DNA from: Schizochytrium sp. CCTCC M209059
Lineage: Eukaryota > Sar > Bigyra > Thraustochytrida > Thraustochytriidae
Reading direction: 5' to 3'
NCBI GenBank assembly: GCA_000818945.1
Contig: KN805395.1
Coordinates: 108,749-172,748, forward strand
DNA: 64,000 bases
Position 1 is the stretch's first letter; every line of letters begins with the position of its first letter. This document shows positions 41,776-53,833 of the stretch, one piece after another. The position numbers and the translations under genes are program-made. Under the pieces are notes generated by a model. It saw nothing but the letters and a program-made list of their open reading frames with translations. It was not told where the DNA came from and made no database searches.

Positions 41776-42442
41776 GACCTGGTCGCTTTCGGTGGATGAT
41801 TGATTGCATGATTGATGGATTGATGGATTGATTTTTGTCAGCAGCCAAGAGCCTGACGGGACAGTGGCGAAAACGCCAGGATTCTCGCGCCCATGGTCTT
41901 CCGCGCGGCAAGTGGCGACCGCGAGCCAGCCAACCAGCCAGCTGCAGGCGGGACAAACGTTCGCTCAGACGAGGGGGACAGGCCGCAGCTGCAGTCGCGG
42001 TCTCTCCAATGAGATACGTAGACCTCTCTGCCCTCGTCTTTGATTGGACCACCGTCCGCTCATTTCTCTGATTTTTCCTGGCCACTGCCATGCCGTCCTT
42101 CAGCTGTAGGCTGCGATCCGCCTCAACGCAACTTGAGGGTCGCGACAACTGCGCGCCGTCCTCGCTCCTGCTCCATCGCCTTTATGATGGTCGGTCGGTA
42201 GGCCGGTCGCGCCTGCAGCCTGCATTCTCCTGCTCGTCAAGCTGTCAGGCTGTCGGTTTTCGCTCTGTCGGTCCGTCGACCGGTCGACACCGTCACGAGG
42301 CCGGGCTGCCTCCTGCATTGCGATCATCGCGTGGCCAACTCGGGCGCCTCCTGGCTGGGAAGGGCCCGCGCCCTGCACGCGCGTCGAGCTCGCGCGTAGC
42401 AGGCAGCGCCTGGCTGGCTGCGCCTGGGGTATCATAAAGTTG

Positions 42443-42487
42443 GTGGCTTGGCTTGGCTTGGCTTGGCTTGGCTCGGCTTGGCTCGGC
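42443..42487. repeat. (CTTGG)n pentanucleotide repeat
   Basis: About nine units, with two CTCGG variants at the distal end. Confidence 0.93.
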
Positions 42488-44516
42488 TTTGTCCTCCTCT
42501 TCGGTCTGGCCCTTGTTTGCTTCCTGGTCCGCGCCCACTTCCTTTCTTCGTTTTCTTCCCACAGCGCACCGCAGCGTGGTCACCCCCGGCAGCGCGCACA
42601 GCTTGTACCGCCTCTGCGAGCAGCACAATAGGATTAAGGCGCAATGCGGAGCCGCGGAAGGCGCGGAGACGCGAGACCGCGCGTCGGGCGCGCTGCGCTG
42701 GCCGGCTGGCTGCAGCTGCCGGCGAGCTGCCTTGGAGCGGAGCGGGCTAAGGCTTGGCGGTTGCTATGTTGCTTCAGAAAGTCTAGGTGGAAGGGATGGA
42801 CGGAGGGAGAGATTGGTGGAAAAGAAAGCTGTGGAGGCGTGGAGCGTTAATCTTTCGAGACTTGACTGTGAATCTCGGATGTAGAGCTCTGCCTCGCCCG
42901 GCTGTCTGGCCGTTCCCGCGCGATGGTCAGTCCATGTCGCGTCGCCCACCCACCACGCAGCGAAGCGCCCGTGATCTAGCTAGTTTGATCCCAAGCCAGC
43001 GAGCGAGCTGGCCTTGCAAGCAACTGACCGCGAGGTAAATTCTTTGACTGCTGTCGCAAAAAAGAAAAGAGCTGGCCATGGTGGCTGTCCGCGCCAAGCC
43101 TCCGCGAGCCTGGCTTTGATTCATAAAGCTCAGATCGTTTGTATGACCGCCATCATTCTGCCTCCCGCAGGCCTTTCGTGGGTGCCCGAGTCCCTCCGCC
43201 GGGCTGGCCATTCAGCCAGCCGGCAAGGCTAGCTCCAGCTCATTCGCGCCTCCCTCGTGCCTGTCTCCCCAGAAAGACAGGAAAGAGCCGCCGCGACCGC
43301 TCGCCTCCTCTATTCGCCCCGTGCCGCCATCTCTCACGCCGTCGGGGGCGACACGCAGACGCTCGCTCGCGCGCACGCACGCACGCCCGCACGCTCGCCC
43401 CGGGCGGCGAGGGTCTGTGCGCACGAGCGCGGGCCGGTGCAGCCCCGCCCCGCCCCGCCACCCCGCGCAGGCAATCCAGGCTCGGGCCTGCGGCTTGATG
43501 CGCGGGGCGAGGCTGGAGCGTCGCAGCTATCTATACCCACGGAGGTAAGCAAGCACGGCGCAGCATCTGACTGGCCGAACGTTAGAGGCCGCTACTGTTA
43601 ATGCTGGGTGTCCTGCGCGGGTCTTTCACCCTCACTTCTTTCCTTTCGGGGCCGCGGGGGAGGAGATTTGAAGGGAGTGGAAAAGGCGATGCGCTCCAGG
43701 CTCTCGCTCGCGCGGGCGCGGAAAGGGGCGGAGCGGCGGAGCGCGGGCGCGAATGCTCGTAGCGCACGGCCGCGGACCGGTCGCAGCCGCGGGCGCAGTC
43801 GCGAGAGAGAAAGAGGGAGGGTGGAGGAGGTTGGGTGGTCATTTAACGCTCGGCGTTCAAGTTGGTGTTGGTGTTGCTGGATCGAGGGTAAACAAAGCTA
43901 GAGGCGGAGGAGCGAGAGTCGAGAGGCCAAAGAACCGCAAGAATCCGATGCTCTTTTCGCCGGTTGGTCCTCAAAGCTTCTAGCTCGCTGGGAATCTAGC
44001 TCGTTGGCCCTCCCTCCTCCTTTTCGTTCTCGTCGTCGTCGGCGGCGTCGGCGGCGGCGGCCTCGTGGCTTTATCAAAAAGGTCTCTCGCCTTCCGCATT
44101 CGCACCCCCTCGCACGCGCGAGGCTGGAGAGAGCCGCTGGCCCGAGGTGGGCGCCCGCCAGATGGGGGTGCAAAGAATCGTCGCATGCGAAGACGCGCCA
44201 CCGTCGGCTGAGACGCGCAACGGAGGGCGAGGGAGGTCGGCCGTGGCGTGCGCCCATTTCCCGACGCTGGACAAGGCGGGGTGTCCAGGCTCGCGAGGCG
44301 GGAGCGTGCTGCAAGCTTCGCGAGGTAGACGAAATGAAGAATCGAGCGGACGTTAGAGCGATCAGATAACGCTAGACGCGCGCCTACCTACACCTACCTA
44401 GACGGAAGCCTTCCGGGCCGCCGAAAGAGCCACGGCCGGGGGCCAGCACCGAGACAACGCGCCGTGCCGCCGACAGCTCTCTCTCCCTCTCCCTCACTCT
44501 CGAGAGCGAGCGCAGG

Positions 44517-44550
44517 CGGCAAGGCAAGGCAAGGCAAGGCAAGGCAAGGC
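44517..44550. repeat. (GGCAA)n pentanucleotide repeat
   Basis: About seven perfect units of GGCAA. Confidence 0.93.
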
Positions 44551-44907
44551 AATTGCTTGGCTTGCTGGGCTTGCTTGGCGTGGCGAGCAGAAGTGGCCAC
44601 CGCGCGGGGAGACCGTGTCCGCAAAAGTAAGTATCGGAGTGGGTATCTCAGCTTCCAGACGTAGCTTCCAACAAGGCGATGGCGCAGCGACCGGCCCTAC
44701 TTCCAAGTAGCGCTTTAGATTTCTTTTCTTTCTTTTCTATTTATTTGAAAGATTTTGGAAACAGAGTATTCTTTTCGAGTCTCTCCCTCCTCCTCCTTCT
44801 CCTCCTCCTCCTCCTCCTCATCATCATCATCTTGAGAAAAGAAACGTTCGCGCGCGAAAACAGGCAAAAAGCACCTGCACGAACTTCGAATTGAAGAACT
44901 TGAAGAA

Positions 44908-45457
<550 letters not shown>

Positions 45458-46393
45458 TGCGCGAGGAAATGGGATGCGCTGTGACAAGAAGCGGTGCGGG
45501 TCGAGCCGTACCGCGCCGCGCCGCGATCGGTCGCGTCGCAGGAAGCAAGGACGCGAGCGACGTGCGACTCCTGCCTCGTTTGTTTGCTGTCTGAGGCGCC
45601 GAGTTCGCAGTCGATTGGATGGATGATTGATCGATCGGGTGGTTGAGCAGGGCTCCTCTCGTAGTGGAAAACCCTAGGAGGCCTGGGGTCGCGGCGCACC
45701 GACTCGCGACTGCCGCGGCAGCCAGCCCAGGCTCAGCTCCGCCTTCCTCGGCTCTGCTCGGCTCTGCTCTGGCCGCAGCCCGCTGACGTTCGATGCTTCG
45801 TGTTCTCATGCGTCTCGCGCGCGGATTTTCGAGCTTCGCAAGTGGGCGCTGGCAATCTCGAGCGGGGAAAACGAAGCGCAGGAGCGGCGGGGGTCGCGTC
45901 GTGACGGTGCTTTGTCAGGGCGGCGGAGTCCGAGCCTGAGTGTCGATGGAGACTGCGTTCCATTGGTGGGAGAGGGCGAATGAACACGAGAGGCGGAAGA
46001 AACTAGTAAACTTGTAAGGAAAGCGAGAATGAGTGGCATGACGCAGAGACAGGGCCGAGGCCGCAAGTGAGTGCGCCAGTGCTCGCCCTGGCCGTTGGCG
46101 ATGAGGAAGGGCGACGAATGCGACGAGGAAAAGCATGAGGAGGCGCAGTTCGCAAAAATCCACCTGTCCTCCCTCCCTTCCTCCCAAGCGAGGAACCAAG
46201 CCATCCCAAGCAAGCAACCAACCAAACAAACACGAGAGGAGGACGGGCCCCTCCTTTCCATCACTCTTTCATTCTTTTCTTTCTTTTTCTAAATTCTTTT
46301 TGTTCAGTCTTTCAAAATTTTCTTTTCAAATTTTCTTTTCTAAATTTTCTTTCTTTTCAAACTTTCTTTCTTTTCAAACTTTCTTTCTTTTCA
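45458..46393. other. Gene desert, part 3, up to the second gap
   Basis: About 0.9 kb with no supportable gene. It ends in a pyrimidine-rich run (46255-46393) of TTCTTT, TTTTCAAATTTTC and TTTCAAACTTTC words that runs into unresolved bases. Confidence 0.6.
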
Positions 46394-46532
46394 NNNNNNN
46401 NNNNNNNNNNNNNNNNNNNNNNNNNNNNNNNNNNNNNNNNNNNNNNNNNNNNNNNNNNNNNNNNNNNNNNNNNNNNNNNNNNNNNNNNNNNNNNNNNNNN
46501 NNNNNNNNNNNNNNNNNNNNNNNNNNNNNNNN
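46394..46532. other. Assembly gap (139 N)
   Basis: 139 unresolved bases directly after a low-complexity pyrimidine tract and about 290 bp upstream of the CXXC gene. Size is unverified. Confidence 0.99.
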
Positions 46533-46823
46533 CGACCCGCCGACGCGAGCCAGCCGGGGAGGCACCGCGAGGGCGGGGAGGGAATCGGAATCGGGCGCAG
46601 CAGACAGACAGACCTGGGACTCCATTCCAGTCCTGCCCGGGCCGAGGAGCAGTCCCAGTCCTCCCGCACAGCCTGCCTCCAGCAAACCAGATTTACCGAG
46701 CCCAGCCGAGCCGAGCAGAGACCAAAGAGCGAGAGGGCAGAACCGAGTCGAGGCGTCGTGATCGATCGAGGGTCGGCGAGGAGAAGAAGCGCTTGAGCCA
46801 AGAGCAAGGCCTGGAGCAGCAGA
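46533..46823 (+). promoter_or_regulatory. 5' flank / leader of the CXXC gene
   Basis: A GC-rich 290-bp stretch between the gap and the start codon, with GCCGAGC words around 46700-46725. It is probably leader sequence; the promoter may lie in or beyond the gap. Confidence 0.45.
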
Positions 46824-47437
46824 ATGGGCACGGAGCCCATCTTGTCTGAGTCGCTTCGAGCATATTTGCAGCCGCGCACGCTCGCGCAGAAACTCTCGCT
46901 GGACGCTGACGGCTTTGCCTCGGTGCAGCAGCAGCAGCAGCAGCAGCAGCTGCAGCAGCTGCAGCAGCTGCAGCAGCTGCAGCAGCAGCAACAACAACAA
47001 ATGCAACAGCAGCAACAGATGCAGATGCAGCGGCCGCAGCAGCAGCCGCAAAAGGAGACGCGGAACCCGAAGCTGGACGAAAGGTCGATCGGAATTGAGG
47101 CGCTCTTCAAGATGAGCAACATGCACCAGCAACATCAGAGTCACCAGGGGAACGGTGCCGGAGAGCCCAACCCCAAGCGCCGCCGCGTCGCCGAGACAGA
47201 CACGAACGCAAACAAGAGCCCGAGCCAGGATAACAACTTGCAGGCCAACCTAGCCATGTTCATGGAGGCTTTCAAGCAAAACCCGGACGCTGACATCTTC
47301 AAGCAGCTCTTCATGAGCAGCATGGCCGCCAATGACACCAGCAACAACCGCCTCGCCACCACATCGGCTCTCTCCCATCTCGCCGGACCCAAGCATTCAC
47401 TTGAGCGCCCCACGGCGGCATCGCTCATCAGCCCCAC

Positions 47438-47479
<42 letters not shown>

Positions 47480-48362
47480 CATCACCACCACCACCAACAA
47501 CAACAACTTTGTCGCGAGTGTCAACACCCCATTCACAAACATGAATGCGCAAAACTTTACCACGCCTCGCCACGACCAAGTGGAGAACCCCGCGCAAAAC
47601 ACAGGCAACGGGTCTCCCTACCTTCCGCGCAATCAGGAGCCTTCGCCCACAATGTTGCAACAAAAACAACCCATGTCTCATTCCAACAACAACAAATACT
47701 ACGCGGCAATCCCCTATGGACGTAACAACGAAAACACCACCACCGCCAACGAAGACCAAACCCAGTATGGCTATGCTAGACTCCCCACACCGGTCCTCAA
47801 CCGTGCGCCCGCAAACCCGGGCAGCTTCGGACTCGAGCATACTGATGCCCCAGACGCTTCTGCAGCAAGCATCCACGCTAGCCAAGCAAGCATGCATGCT
47901 AGCCAAGAACTCCACAGGCTGCACTCTTTTGCTAGCACCGGCTCCGGAGGAGTCAACAGCCTGGCGGCGAGCACCTTAGCCGCACTTGGACCCGTCTCTG
48001 GCGTCACCATCAGCACCCGCAAGCGCTGCAACGCATGCAGAACTTGCACGCAGGACGTGTGCAATAAATGCACAAACTGCCTCCACAAGAAAAAGCGCAA
48101 GCGGAGTTGTGAGAATCGTCTTCCCTGCATGGAGCAGCTCACGCACTTTGCACGCGCTGTCTTTTCCGAGGCAAAGCAGCAATCCACTCTTGTTTCCGCT
48201 CTCCAGGCTGTACCCAAAGACAACTCCCCTCTGCCCGAGGGAGTCTTTGGCACCCCCATCAACATTATCGAAATCCGTCAGCACATTCTCAAGAACCAAC
48301 GAAAGGCTCTCATGAATGAGGACAAGAACCTTGAGCTCCTGAAGCGTGTTTTCCAGCCCTGA
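46824..48362 (+). CDS. Gln-rich protein with a CXXC-type zinc finger
   Basis: A 512-residue predicted chromatin or transcription regulator. Poly-Gln runs lie at about 32-75 and 207-220, with Asn/Thr/Ser-rich stretches between. Near the C-terminus eight cysteines follow the CXXC zinc-finger pattern: C402, C405, C408, C413, C416, C419, then C429 and C435. A very basic loop (KKKRKR) lies between the sixth and seventh. CXXC fingers in animal DNMT1, MLL and CFP1 bind unmethylated CpG. Here the loop that normally holds KFGG is shortened to nine residues, so CpG reading is not assured. A KRRR basic patch near residue 120 is a possible nuclear localisation signal. The last 75 residues are helical. 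The start ATG is the first in frame. Confidence 0.82.
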
Positions 48363-49495
48363 GGATCCACGTCACGCAACCCATATTTTTTTCTCCTCCC
48401 AAGCACTGCACTGCTTCCTCCCCAATTTTGACTACTTTATCTGAACAAACAAACCAACAAGTAAAACAAATCTTTGACGCCTTAGTACGATAACTTCGGG
48501 TTAGCAAGTGACCGCCTTACCAACATTGCGAAGATGTTGGGTTGATAGGCGAATCTTCGAGAGGCACCACGGCGTGAAGCGAGCGTTGGAGGATCTCAAG
48601 GTCGCGTACTACGCTGATTTTAAGAGGAGACAGCTATGAGTAGGAGACAAAGGTGTTGTCGTCGTCGAATATGAGCGCAACGTAGCGGTCGTGAGGTATC
48701 AGACGACCCATCAGAGGCCTCTAGACAACAAAGTTGCTACCCGCGCTCGTTGCGTGGCAGCACAAACACGGCGAACTCTACAAAGGAAAAATTCGTGCCT
48801 AAAGGGATCAATGAGCTTGCTTTTTTCCTTCACAAAGTCGCTCCGCGCTTGCGAGAGCTCGTAAATACCATTGCAACGTGGCGCCGCAAACGCAAGGCCC
48901 CTCAAATCGCAATTCAATGCAAGCTTCGAGAAACCATGCACGATAGTAGCGATCATGCGACGCAACTCGAAAGCTCCAATCGGTAATCGAGCCTACGTGG
49001 TCGCCAAACAGAAAATTCACCAGAGAGAATTCCCAAGCTATCATTCTCGAAAATTTTGAACCTGTTTCCTCCGTGGCGTCGGTTTTGGACCCGGCTAAAC
49101 GAGCTCTCCTTTTCATGAAAGGCCATTTAATCCGTCAACACATCCCTGCCCTGCAGAAAATTACTCAACATGACTTCTTAGTGCACTGCACTACGGATTA
49201 CCACACACCATGTCGCAGCTTCGGGCGGTAAGGAATGATATGTTTGAGCCACTGAAATCTGCTGCAGAGAAAGACAAAATGCCAAGGAACGAGAGTCCAA
49301 GGGCAAAGAAGTGTCCTTGACTCAGATTCATCGAGCCACGGCATGCATCAAAGCAGTTATAGCGACTACGCAACGCGCTTCCCTTGACGCTCTGATGCCT
49401 TTCACGAGAGAAGTTCGCATGAATGATCCTGTCATCAAGATGAATGAGATAATTTACGAAGAAGTAACGTCTTTTTCTCATCTTGGTCCAAGTGG
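48363..49495. other. Intergenic region with possible decayed coding sequence
   Basis: About 1.1 kb between convergent genes, AT-richer than neighbours. Several short protein-like stretches switch frame on +: one near 48548-48640 (RIFERHHGVKRALEDLKVAYY), one at 48780-48986 (KGINELAFFLHKVAPRLRE) and one near 49010-49190 (LDPAKRALLFMKGHLIRQHI). Stops and frame changes separate them. It may be a relic of a gene or mobile element; no family can be named. Confidence 0.35.
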
Positions 49496-50284
49496 CTATT
49501 TCTCGAGTTGTTGCTTCTGCAAAAGACCTTGCTGAGCTCGCTCCTCTCGTATTGCCATATATTGATCGCGCAAAACCTTGCGGCGCGTAACATTACGATA
49601 CTTGAGTTCTGCCGAGGAGACAAGCTCGCTGCTGTAATACATTTTGGCCACACCGAACGGGCCCACCTGAAGCGAAAGGTATGCGCAAAAAATTATTGCC
49701 AACACCTGCACTGCAAAGCAAGTCAAAAGCAGGATCACTCGCCACTGCATTGCTTCCACGTCGAAGCGTCGACTTCCACAAATTCCCTCGTCGGCGCAGA
49801 TAAGCAAAATCTCCAACTCGCTCAGAACAAAGGCGTCCAATGTCGCGCTCGCCACTGTGCAAATCGTAAACACGAAACGAGCAAGACCGCCTGTGCTCAC
49901 GAATTGGCCCAGAAACAAAATGCCCATTTGGCCCAGCAAAATTGCCGTCATCGAGGTATACGTGAGTCCCGGCACGATTTGCGCTGCTGCTCGCATTGTC
50001 GGCGCGTCAAGATGCGTAGAAAGGTACACCTCTATGGTTTTGAGACCAATCGCAACGACGCAGGTTATTCTACACAGACGTGCTGTCCCCAAAATTTGCC
50101 ACGACAATGGCGTGCACATGCTCAAGAGGATCCAGACCACTAAAAGCGCCACGCTTGCAGCGAACCCGCTGACAAGATGGCTCGCACCGGCATCGAGGCC
50201 CACCAAACGGTTGCCCAAGCCTTCCGCATCCTCGAGCCAGCCCCACACGCGTCCCAGTGCCTTGTCCAAGAGAGCGCTATCCAT
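49496..50284 (-). CDS. Multi-spanning membrane protein of unknown function
   Basis: A 262-residue protein with about five to six hydrophobic segments: around 37-58 (SGFAASVALLVVWILLSM), 70-85 (CRITCVVAIGL), 110-130 (TAILLGQMGILFLGQFV), 135-155 (FVFTICTVASATLDAF) and 185-210 (VILLLTCFAVQVLAIIFCAYLSL). It ends in a 50-residue charged cytosolic-type helix rich in Arg, Lys and Gln. An N-terminal 35 residues precedes the first span with no signal peptide. I recognise no family. It is divergent to the unknown coiled-coil gene over 344 bp. The start ATG is well placed and the frame is clean. Confidence 0.72.
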   Translation of the reverse strand: MDSALLDKALGRVWGWLEDAEGLGNRLVGLDAGASHLVSGFAASVALLVVWILLSMCTPLSWQILGTARLCRITCVVAIGLKTIEVYLSTHLDAPTMRAAAQIVPGLTYTSMTAILLGQMGILFLGQFVSTGGLARFVFTICTVASATLDAFVLSELEILLICADEGICGSRRFDVEAMQWRVILLLTCFAVQVLAIIFCAYLSLQVGPFGVAKMYYSSELVSSAELKYRNVTRRKVLRDQYMAIREERAQQGLLQKQQLEK

Positions 50285-50628
50285 CTTTTCCAGTCTCTCC
50301 CGCGAGCACCTTGTCCGCGCTGTCTGCGCCCTGCCCGCACGTGCGGCTCAAGGCACTTTGCATTGTGCAATCCGCTCGTTCTGCAAGTGTCCGTTGGTCC
50401 CATATTTTAGCAGTAGTCGTCGCTACTACTATTACTAACTATCTCTCAACTCGAAACCTAAAGTTGCAGCCCGGAAAATGCAAAGCAGCTGCCGCTCAAG
50501 ACGCCCGAGGACTTGCGAGAGAACGTTAGCTAGCACGCAGCTACAAGCTGCGCAAGCCTTGGGGAGCGCTCGTCTCGTCAGCAAACGACACGGGAAGGGC
50601 AAAGACGAAAACTCATGGCCCATCGGCA
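50285..50628. promoter_or_regulatory. Short divergent promoter region
   Basis: 344 bp between the membrane-protein (-) and coiled-coil (+) starts. It contains TACTACTATTACTA near 50422-50437. Presumably promoters for both genes. Confidence 0.45.
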
Positions 50629-53127
50629 ATGACGGGACATGGCGCAGAGATGCGCGATGCACACACATTGCAAGTCAGGAAGCGCATGCTCGAAGAAGCT
50701 TGCGGAGGCACGGAGTTGTCCATGCTCGACGTCTACGCGACGCCAGAAAACCCCATCTCTGTGCTCGTACCTCGTCTTCTCCCGCTCCGGAACTTTACGC
50801 GAATTCATGTATCCAACGTCGATCTCGTGCCCGATTGGCTCAAGGCTAAGAAAAAGGCGCCCGAGCAGCTCCGACTCTGGATTCAGGACAATATTCCGCA
50901 ATATGATGGCAGTCGCGCCAAAAAGAGCAAACGTGGAAAAAACAAAAAGCTTGCCAAGGAAGAAACAATAGTCACACCCCTCGCCACAGAGAACGCTGAG
51001 CTTGCGGCGCTCGAACGCCTTCTCAAGCGATACGGCTCTCTTGCTGGTGCAGAAGAAGCCATGCAAGAAGAGGAAGCCGCCCGTAAGGCAGCACAAGCAC
51101 GCGAGGCAAGATTCAATCTTGATCCTCTCCTCCGTCGTCACCGACTTGTCAACATGAGTCCGCAACAACTCCAAATACTCGTGATTGCACTTCAAAATGA
51201 GCTTGCAGCATGTCGCTCCTTCGCCGATAAGTGCAATATTCTCCGGCATCCACTGCTGCAAGCTGGTCTCTCTACGAACTTGTTGAATCGAGAAGAGGCT
51301 AAAGTCTTTGCCTTGGACCCTGAACCTGCGCACTTGATCGATATCGCCAAGCTACACTTATTCACGCGCGACGCACGTAGCGAGTCAGATGTACCCCTGC
51401 CGCGCGACCTGCGCGGTGTCCTTGGCCTCGATCACTTGGACGCACAATATAATTTCGAGGATGGTGAGAGTGACGAAAGCGACGTCGAGGATGATTTCGA
51501 TGGCGAGGAGCAATGCAGCAGCAATGACGAGGATAGGGAGGAGGCCATGGAGACCAGGTCCGCGCAATCTTCGAAGAATCAGCTTAATTCGCACGAGCAG
51601 GCTAACGCCATCTTTCAGCGTCGGCAACATAGATGCGTTCGCAAGCAAATGTCCTGGCTCACGACAAGCCTATCAAAGATGCAGACGCGAATTGCCAATA
51701 TAAGCCATGCGCTGAAGAAGCGGCAAGTCAAGCATCGGGGCCGAGACTCGCTTTCAGAGTCAACAAAGTACGCTGGTGCTAAGGATCAAGAAGCTCGCAC
51801 CAGCGACTGCATGCACCCTGGTGCCTGGACCACGCGTGATTTCGAAGAAGCTACACTAGCACACGAGGTACGACAGTCGAGAGCACTGGATCGCATGCAA
51901 GGCACCTTGAGCAGAATCGAGGAACGCGTCGCCTGTGATGTGGCGCGAATGCAGCGCGAGCTCGAGTCTCGCGATGAAATTATTGAAATGCAGCAGGATA
52001 TCGAGCTCAAACTCATCAAGTCCAAACGAGAGACCTCTGCCACCAACGTACAGCTCGCATCCCTTGTCATGCGTATGATTTATCACGTTTATCCTCGTCT
52101 CTGGGGTCAATTAACGCAGGAAACCAACATAACGGCTGCAGACGTAGATGATTGGGAAGAGGAGAACAACGCCTGGCTCCAGCAATGGATTACTCTCGTG
52201 ACCCCTCCTTCTCGACAAAATGACCCTCAAGATGAAGCGTATGATTCGTCTTTCAAAAGTGCTTTCCATCGTGGCATGCCATCGTCTGCTGCACTAGGTT
52301 CCTCCAGCTCTACGTCGCGGGCACCACTATTACGCTCCATGACGAGCACGGCTCCTACTCAAGACACGAAAAAGGTGCGCAGCCCTCCCGTTCGCGCGAA
52401 TACCTACGTTTTCCAGCACGGAGGACAAGGTCTCAAGGAGAAGTTCGCCTCAGATGCTGCTTGCTCTGGAGCTCAGCAAGAGGCCTGGATGCTCAAGGGT
52501 GCGGAGCGAGAGCGAAGAGTCTCGGTGAAAGCGCAGGAGCAGTTGCGTCATCGCGTCAAGGATATCGTCTCGAAGCCCTCGGAAAAGGCAGTCGGAGCCC
52601 TTTTGGATGGTCTCGTACGGGCTGTTTTACAATATGCTGCATTACTCGGAGCGTCACCTTCACCAGCCATCCTTCTCGATCGTCTGCAAGACTTTAGCTA
52701 CGATGTGAGTATTATTCCCAATCTTTTGACGCAGCACAAGGTCGGGTGCGCATTTGGTTTGGCATGGGCCAAGGTCCGCACGCTCGAGCAACTCGAGCAA
52801 GAGGCCACGCAAGAGAAGTCAGCCACCGCGAACGGAAATGCCGCCTCGAAATCGCAGGGATCGCGACAGGCACGCAACACGCTCATTGTGCGGCACTGGC
52901 TCGAAGAGAGCGCGCGTTTGGCTTTTGGCAACGATTCGACTACTCCGGTGGCTTGGGCCAAGGGAATGGCCCAACATATTCAAAGTCGAATAAGGTCATC
53001 GGCCCGCGTAGCGAGCCAAAGAAGCCAACAAAACGGAAGTCTGGGAAGATCCCCGCAACGACCGCAATCTGCTCGGCCGGCTCCCCGAGGTGTGTCGCGG
53101 CGCGTGACGCGAAGCTCCCAGAGTTAG
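50629..53127 (+). CDS. Large coiled-coil protein of unknown function
   Basis: An 832-residue, mostly helical, soluble protein. Residues 30-90 form a compact start (ENPISVLVPRLLPLRNFTRIHVSN...WLKAKKKAPEQLR). A Lys-rich patch follows (KKSKRGKNKKL), then Glu/Ala coiled coils (about 125-165), an acidic stretch (about 275-305, EDGESDESDVEDDFDGEE), further coiled coils (340-480), a Ser-rich linker (about 545-580) and a C-terminal helical domain. The basic Ser/Arg tail has SP/RP sites. I recognise no domain. The first ATG is used; M8 is an alternative. The mixture of coiled coils and Ser-rich linkers is common in centrosomal or cytoskeletal proteins, which is only a guess. Confidence 0.8.
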   Translation: MTGHGAEMRDAHTLQVRKRMLEEACGGTELSMLDVYATPENPISVLVPRLLPLRNFTRIHVSNVDLVPDWLKAKKKAPEQLRLWIQDNIPQYDGSRAKKSKRGKNKKLAKEETIVTPLATENAELAALERLLKRYGSLAGAEEAMQEEEAARKAAQAREARFNLDPLLRRHRLVNMSPQQLQILVIALQNELAACRSFADKCNILRHPLLQAGLSTNLLNREEAKVFALDPEPAHLIDIAKLHLFTRDARSESDVPLPRDLRGVLGLDHLDAQYNFEDGESDESDVEDDFDGEEQCSSNDEDREEAMETRSAQSSKNQLNSHEQANAIFQRRQHRCVRKQMSWLTTSLSKMQTRIANISHALKKRQVKHRGRDSLSESTKYAGAKDQEARTSDCMHPGAWTTRDFEEATLAHEVRQSRALDRMQGTLSRIEERVACDVARMQRELESRDEIIEMQQDIELKLIKSKRETSATNVQLASLVMRMIYHVYPRLWGQLTQETNITAADVDDWEEENNAWLQQWITLVTPPSRQNDPQDEAYDSSFKSAFHRGMPSSAALGSSSSTSRAPLLRSMTSTAPTQDTKKVRSPPVRANTYVFQHGGQGLKEKFASDAACSGAQQEAWMLKGAERERRVSVKAQEQLRHRVKDIVSKPSEKAVGALLDGLVRAVLQYAALLGASPSPAILLDRLQDFSYDVSIIPNLLTQHKVGCAFGLAWAKVRTLEQLEQEATQEKSATANGNAASKSQGSRQARNTLIVRHWLEESARLAFGNDSTTPVAWAKGMAQHIQSRIRSSARVASQRSQQNGSLGRSPQRPQSARPAPRGVSRRVTRSSQS

Positions 53128-53833
53128 CAAGTTTAGCTTTTGACTTCTTTATTGTTGTAATTGTGTTTCGATGCTCCGGCATTAGAAACGTGGCGCACAA
53201 TGATGAACGAACGAGCTGTCTTCGCCAAGTTGCAAGTGACACAGTTGTTGGAGTGTATTATCCATGCATGCGGATATTTAGAGACGACAAAACGAATGTA
53301 CTCTTGGTTGCGAACAAGTGCAAGAGCCAAAGACGCAGGTAATTTGAGAAGATGATCCGACTAAAAAATTGAGAAACAAACGAGCTGTCTTCGCGAAGTT
53401 TCAAGTGACATAGTTATTGTAGCGCATCAGCCAAGTATGCAGATAATTTGAGACGACCGGACGAAAAAATGAGACACAAACGAGCTGTCTTCATAAAGTT
53501 GCAAGTGACATAGATAGTTATTGTAACGCATCAGCCAAATACGCAGGTAATTTGAGACGACCAGACGGATTTGCTTTTAGTTGGTTGCAAACAAGCGCAA
53601 GAGCCATGCACGCAGGTAGATTGTGAGACGACCAGACTAAAAAATTCTTTTTTTGTATTCGTAAAAGTGCAAGTGACGGGACGAGGTAAGGTACTCAAGG
53701 TGGCACAATTGCAGCACAACAACTTGAAGGTAACCGAGGCTTTAGGCAGGCAGAGTGCGTGAATCAACTCTATCTCTCTCACACTCTATGTGTGTGTCTA
53801 CTCCCTCCCCACCCTTGCACTCGACCGGTCTTT
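53128..53833. other. Convergent intergenic region with tandem repeats
   Basis: About 700 bp between two 3' ends, AT-richer than the genes. Most of it is the repeat array described separately (53211-53650). Confidence 0.6.
53211..53650. repeat. Tandem repeat array, three units
   Basis: Units begin with ACGAGCTGTCTTC at 53211, 53380 and 53480. The first and third are full-length (about 169 bp) and share a distal block (GCAAGAGCCA.....CGCAGGTA.ATT, then GAGACGACCAGACTAAAAAATT-type ends). The middle one is about 100 bp and lacks that block. Divergence is visible, so the array is not recent. Confidence 0.88.
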
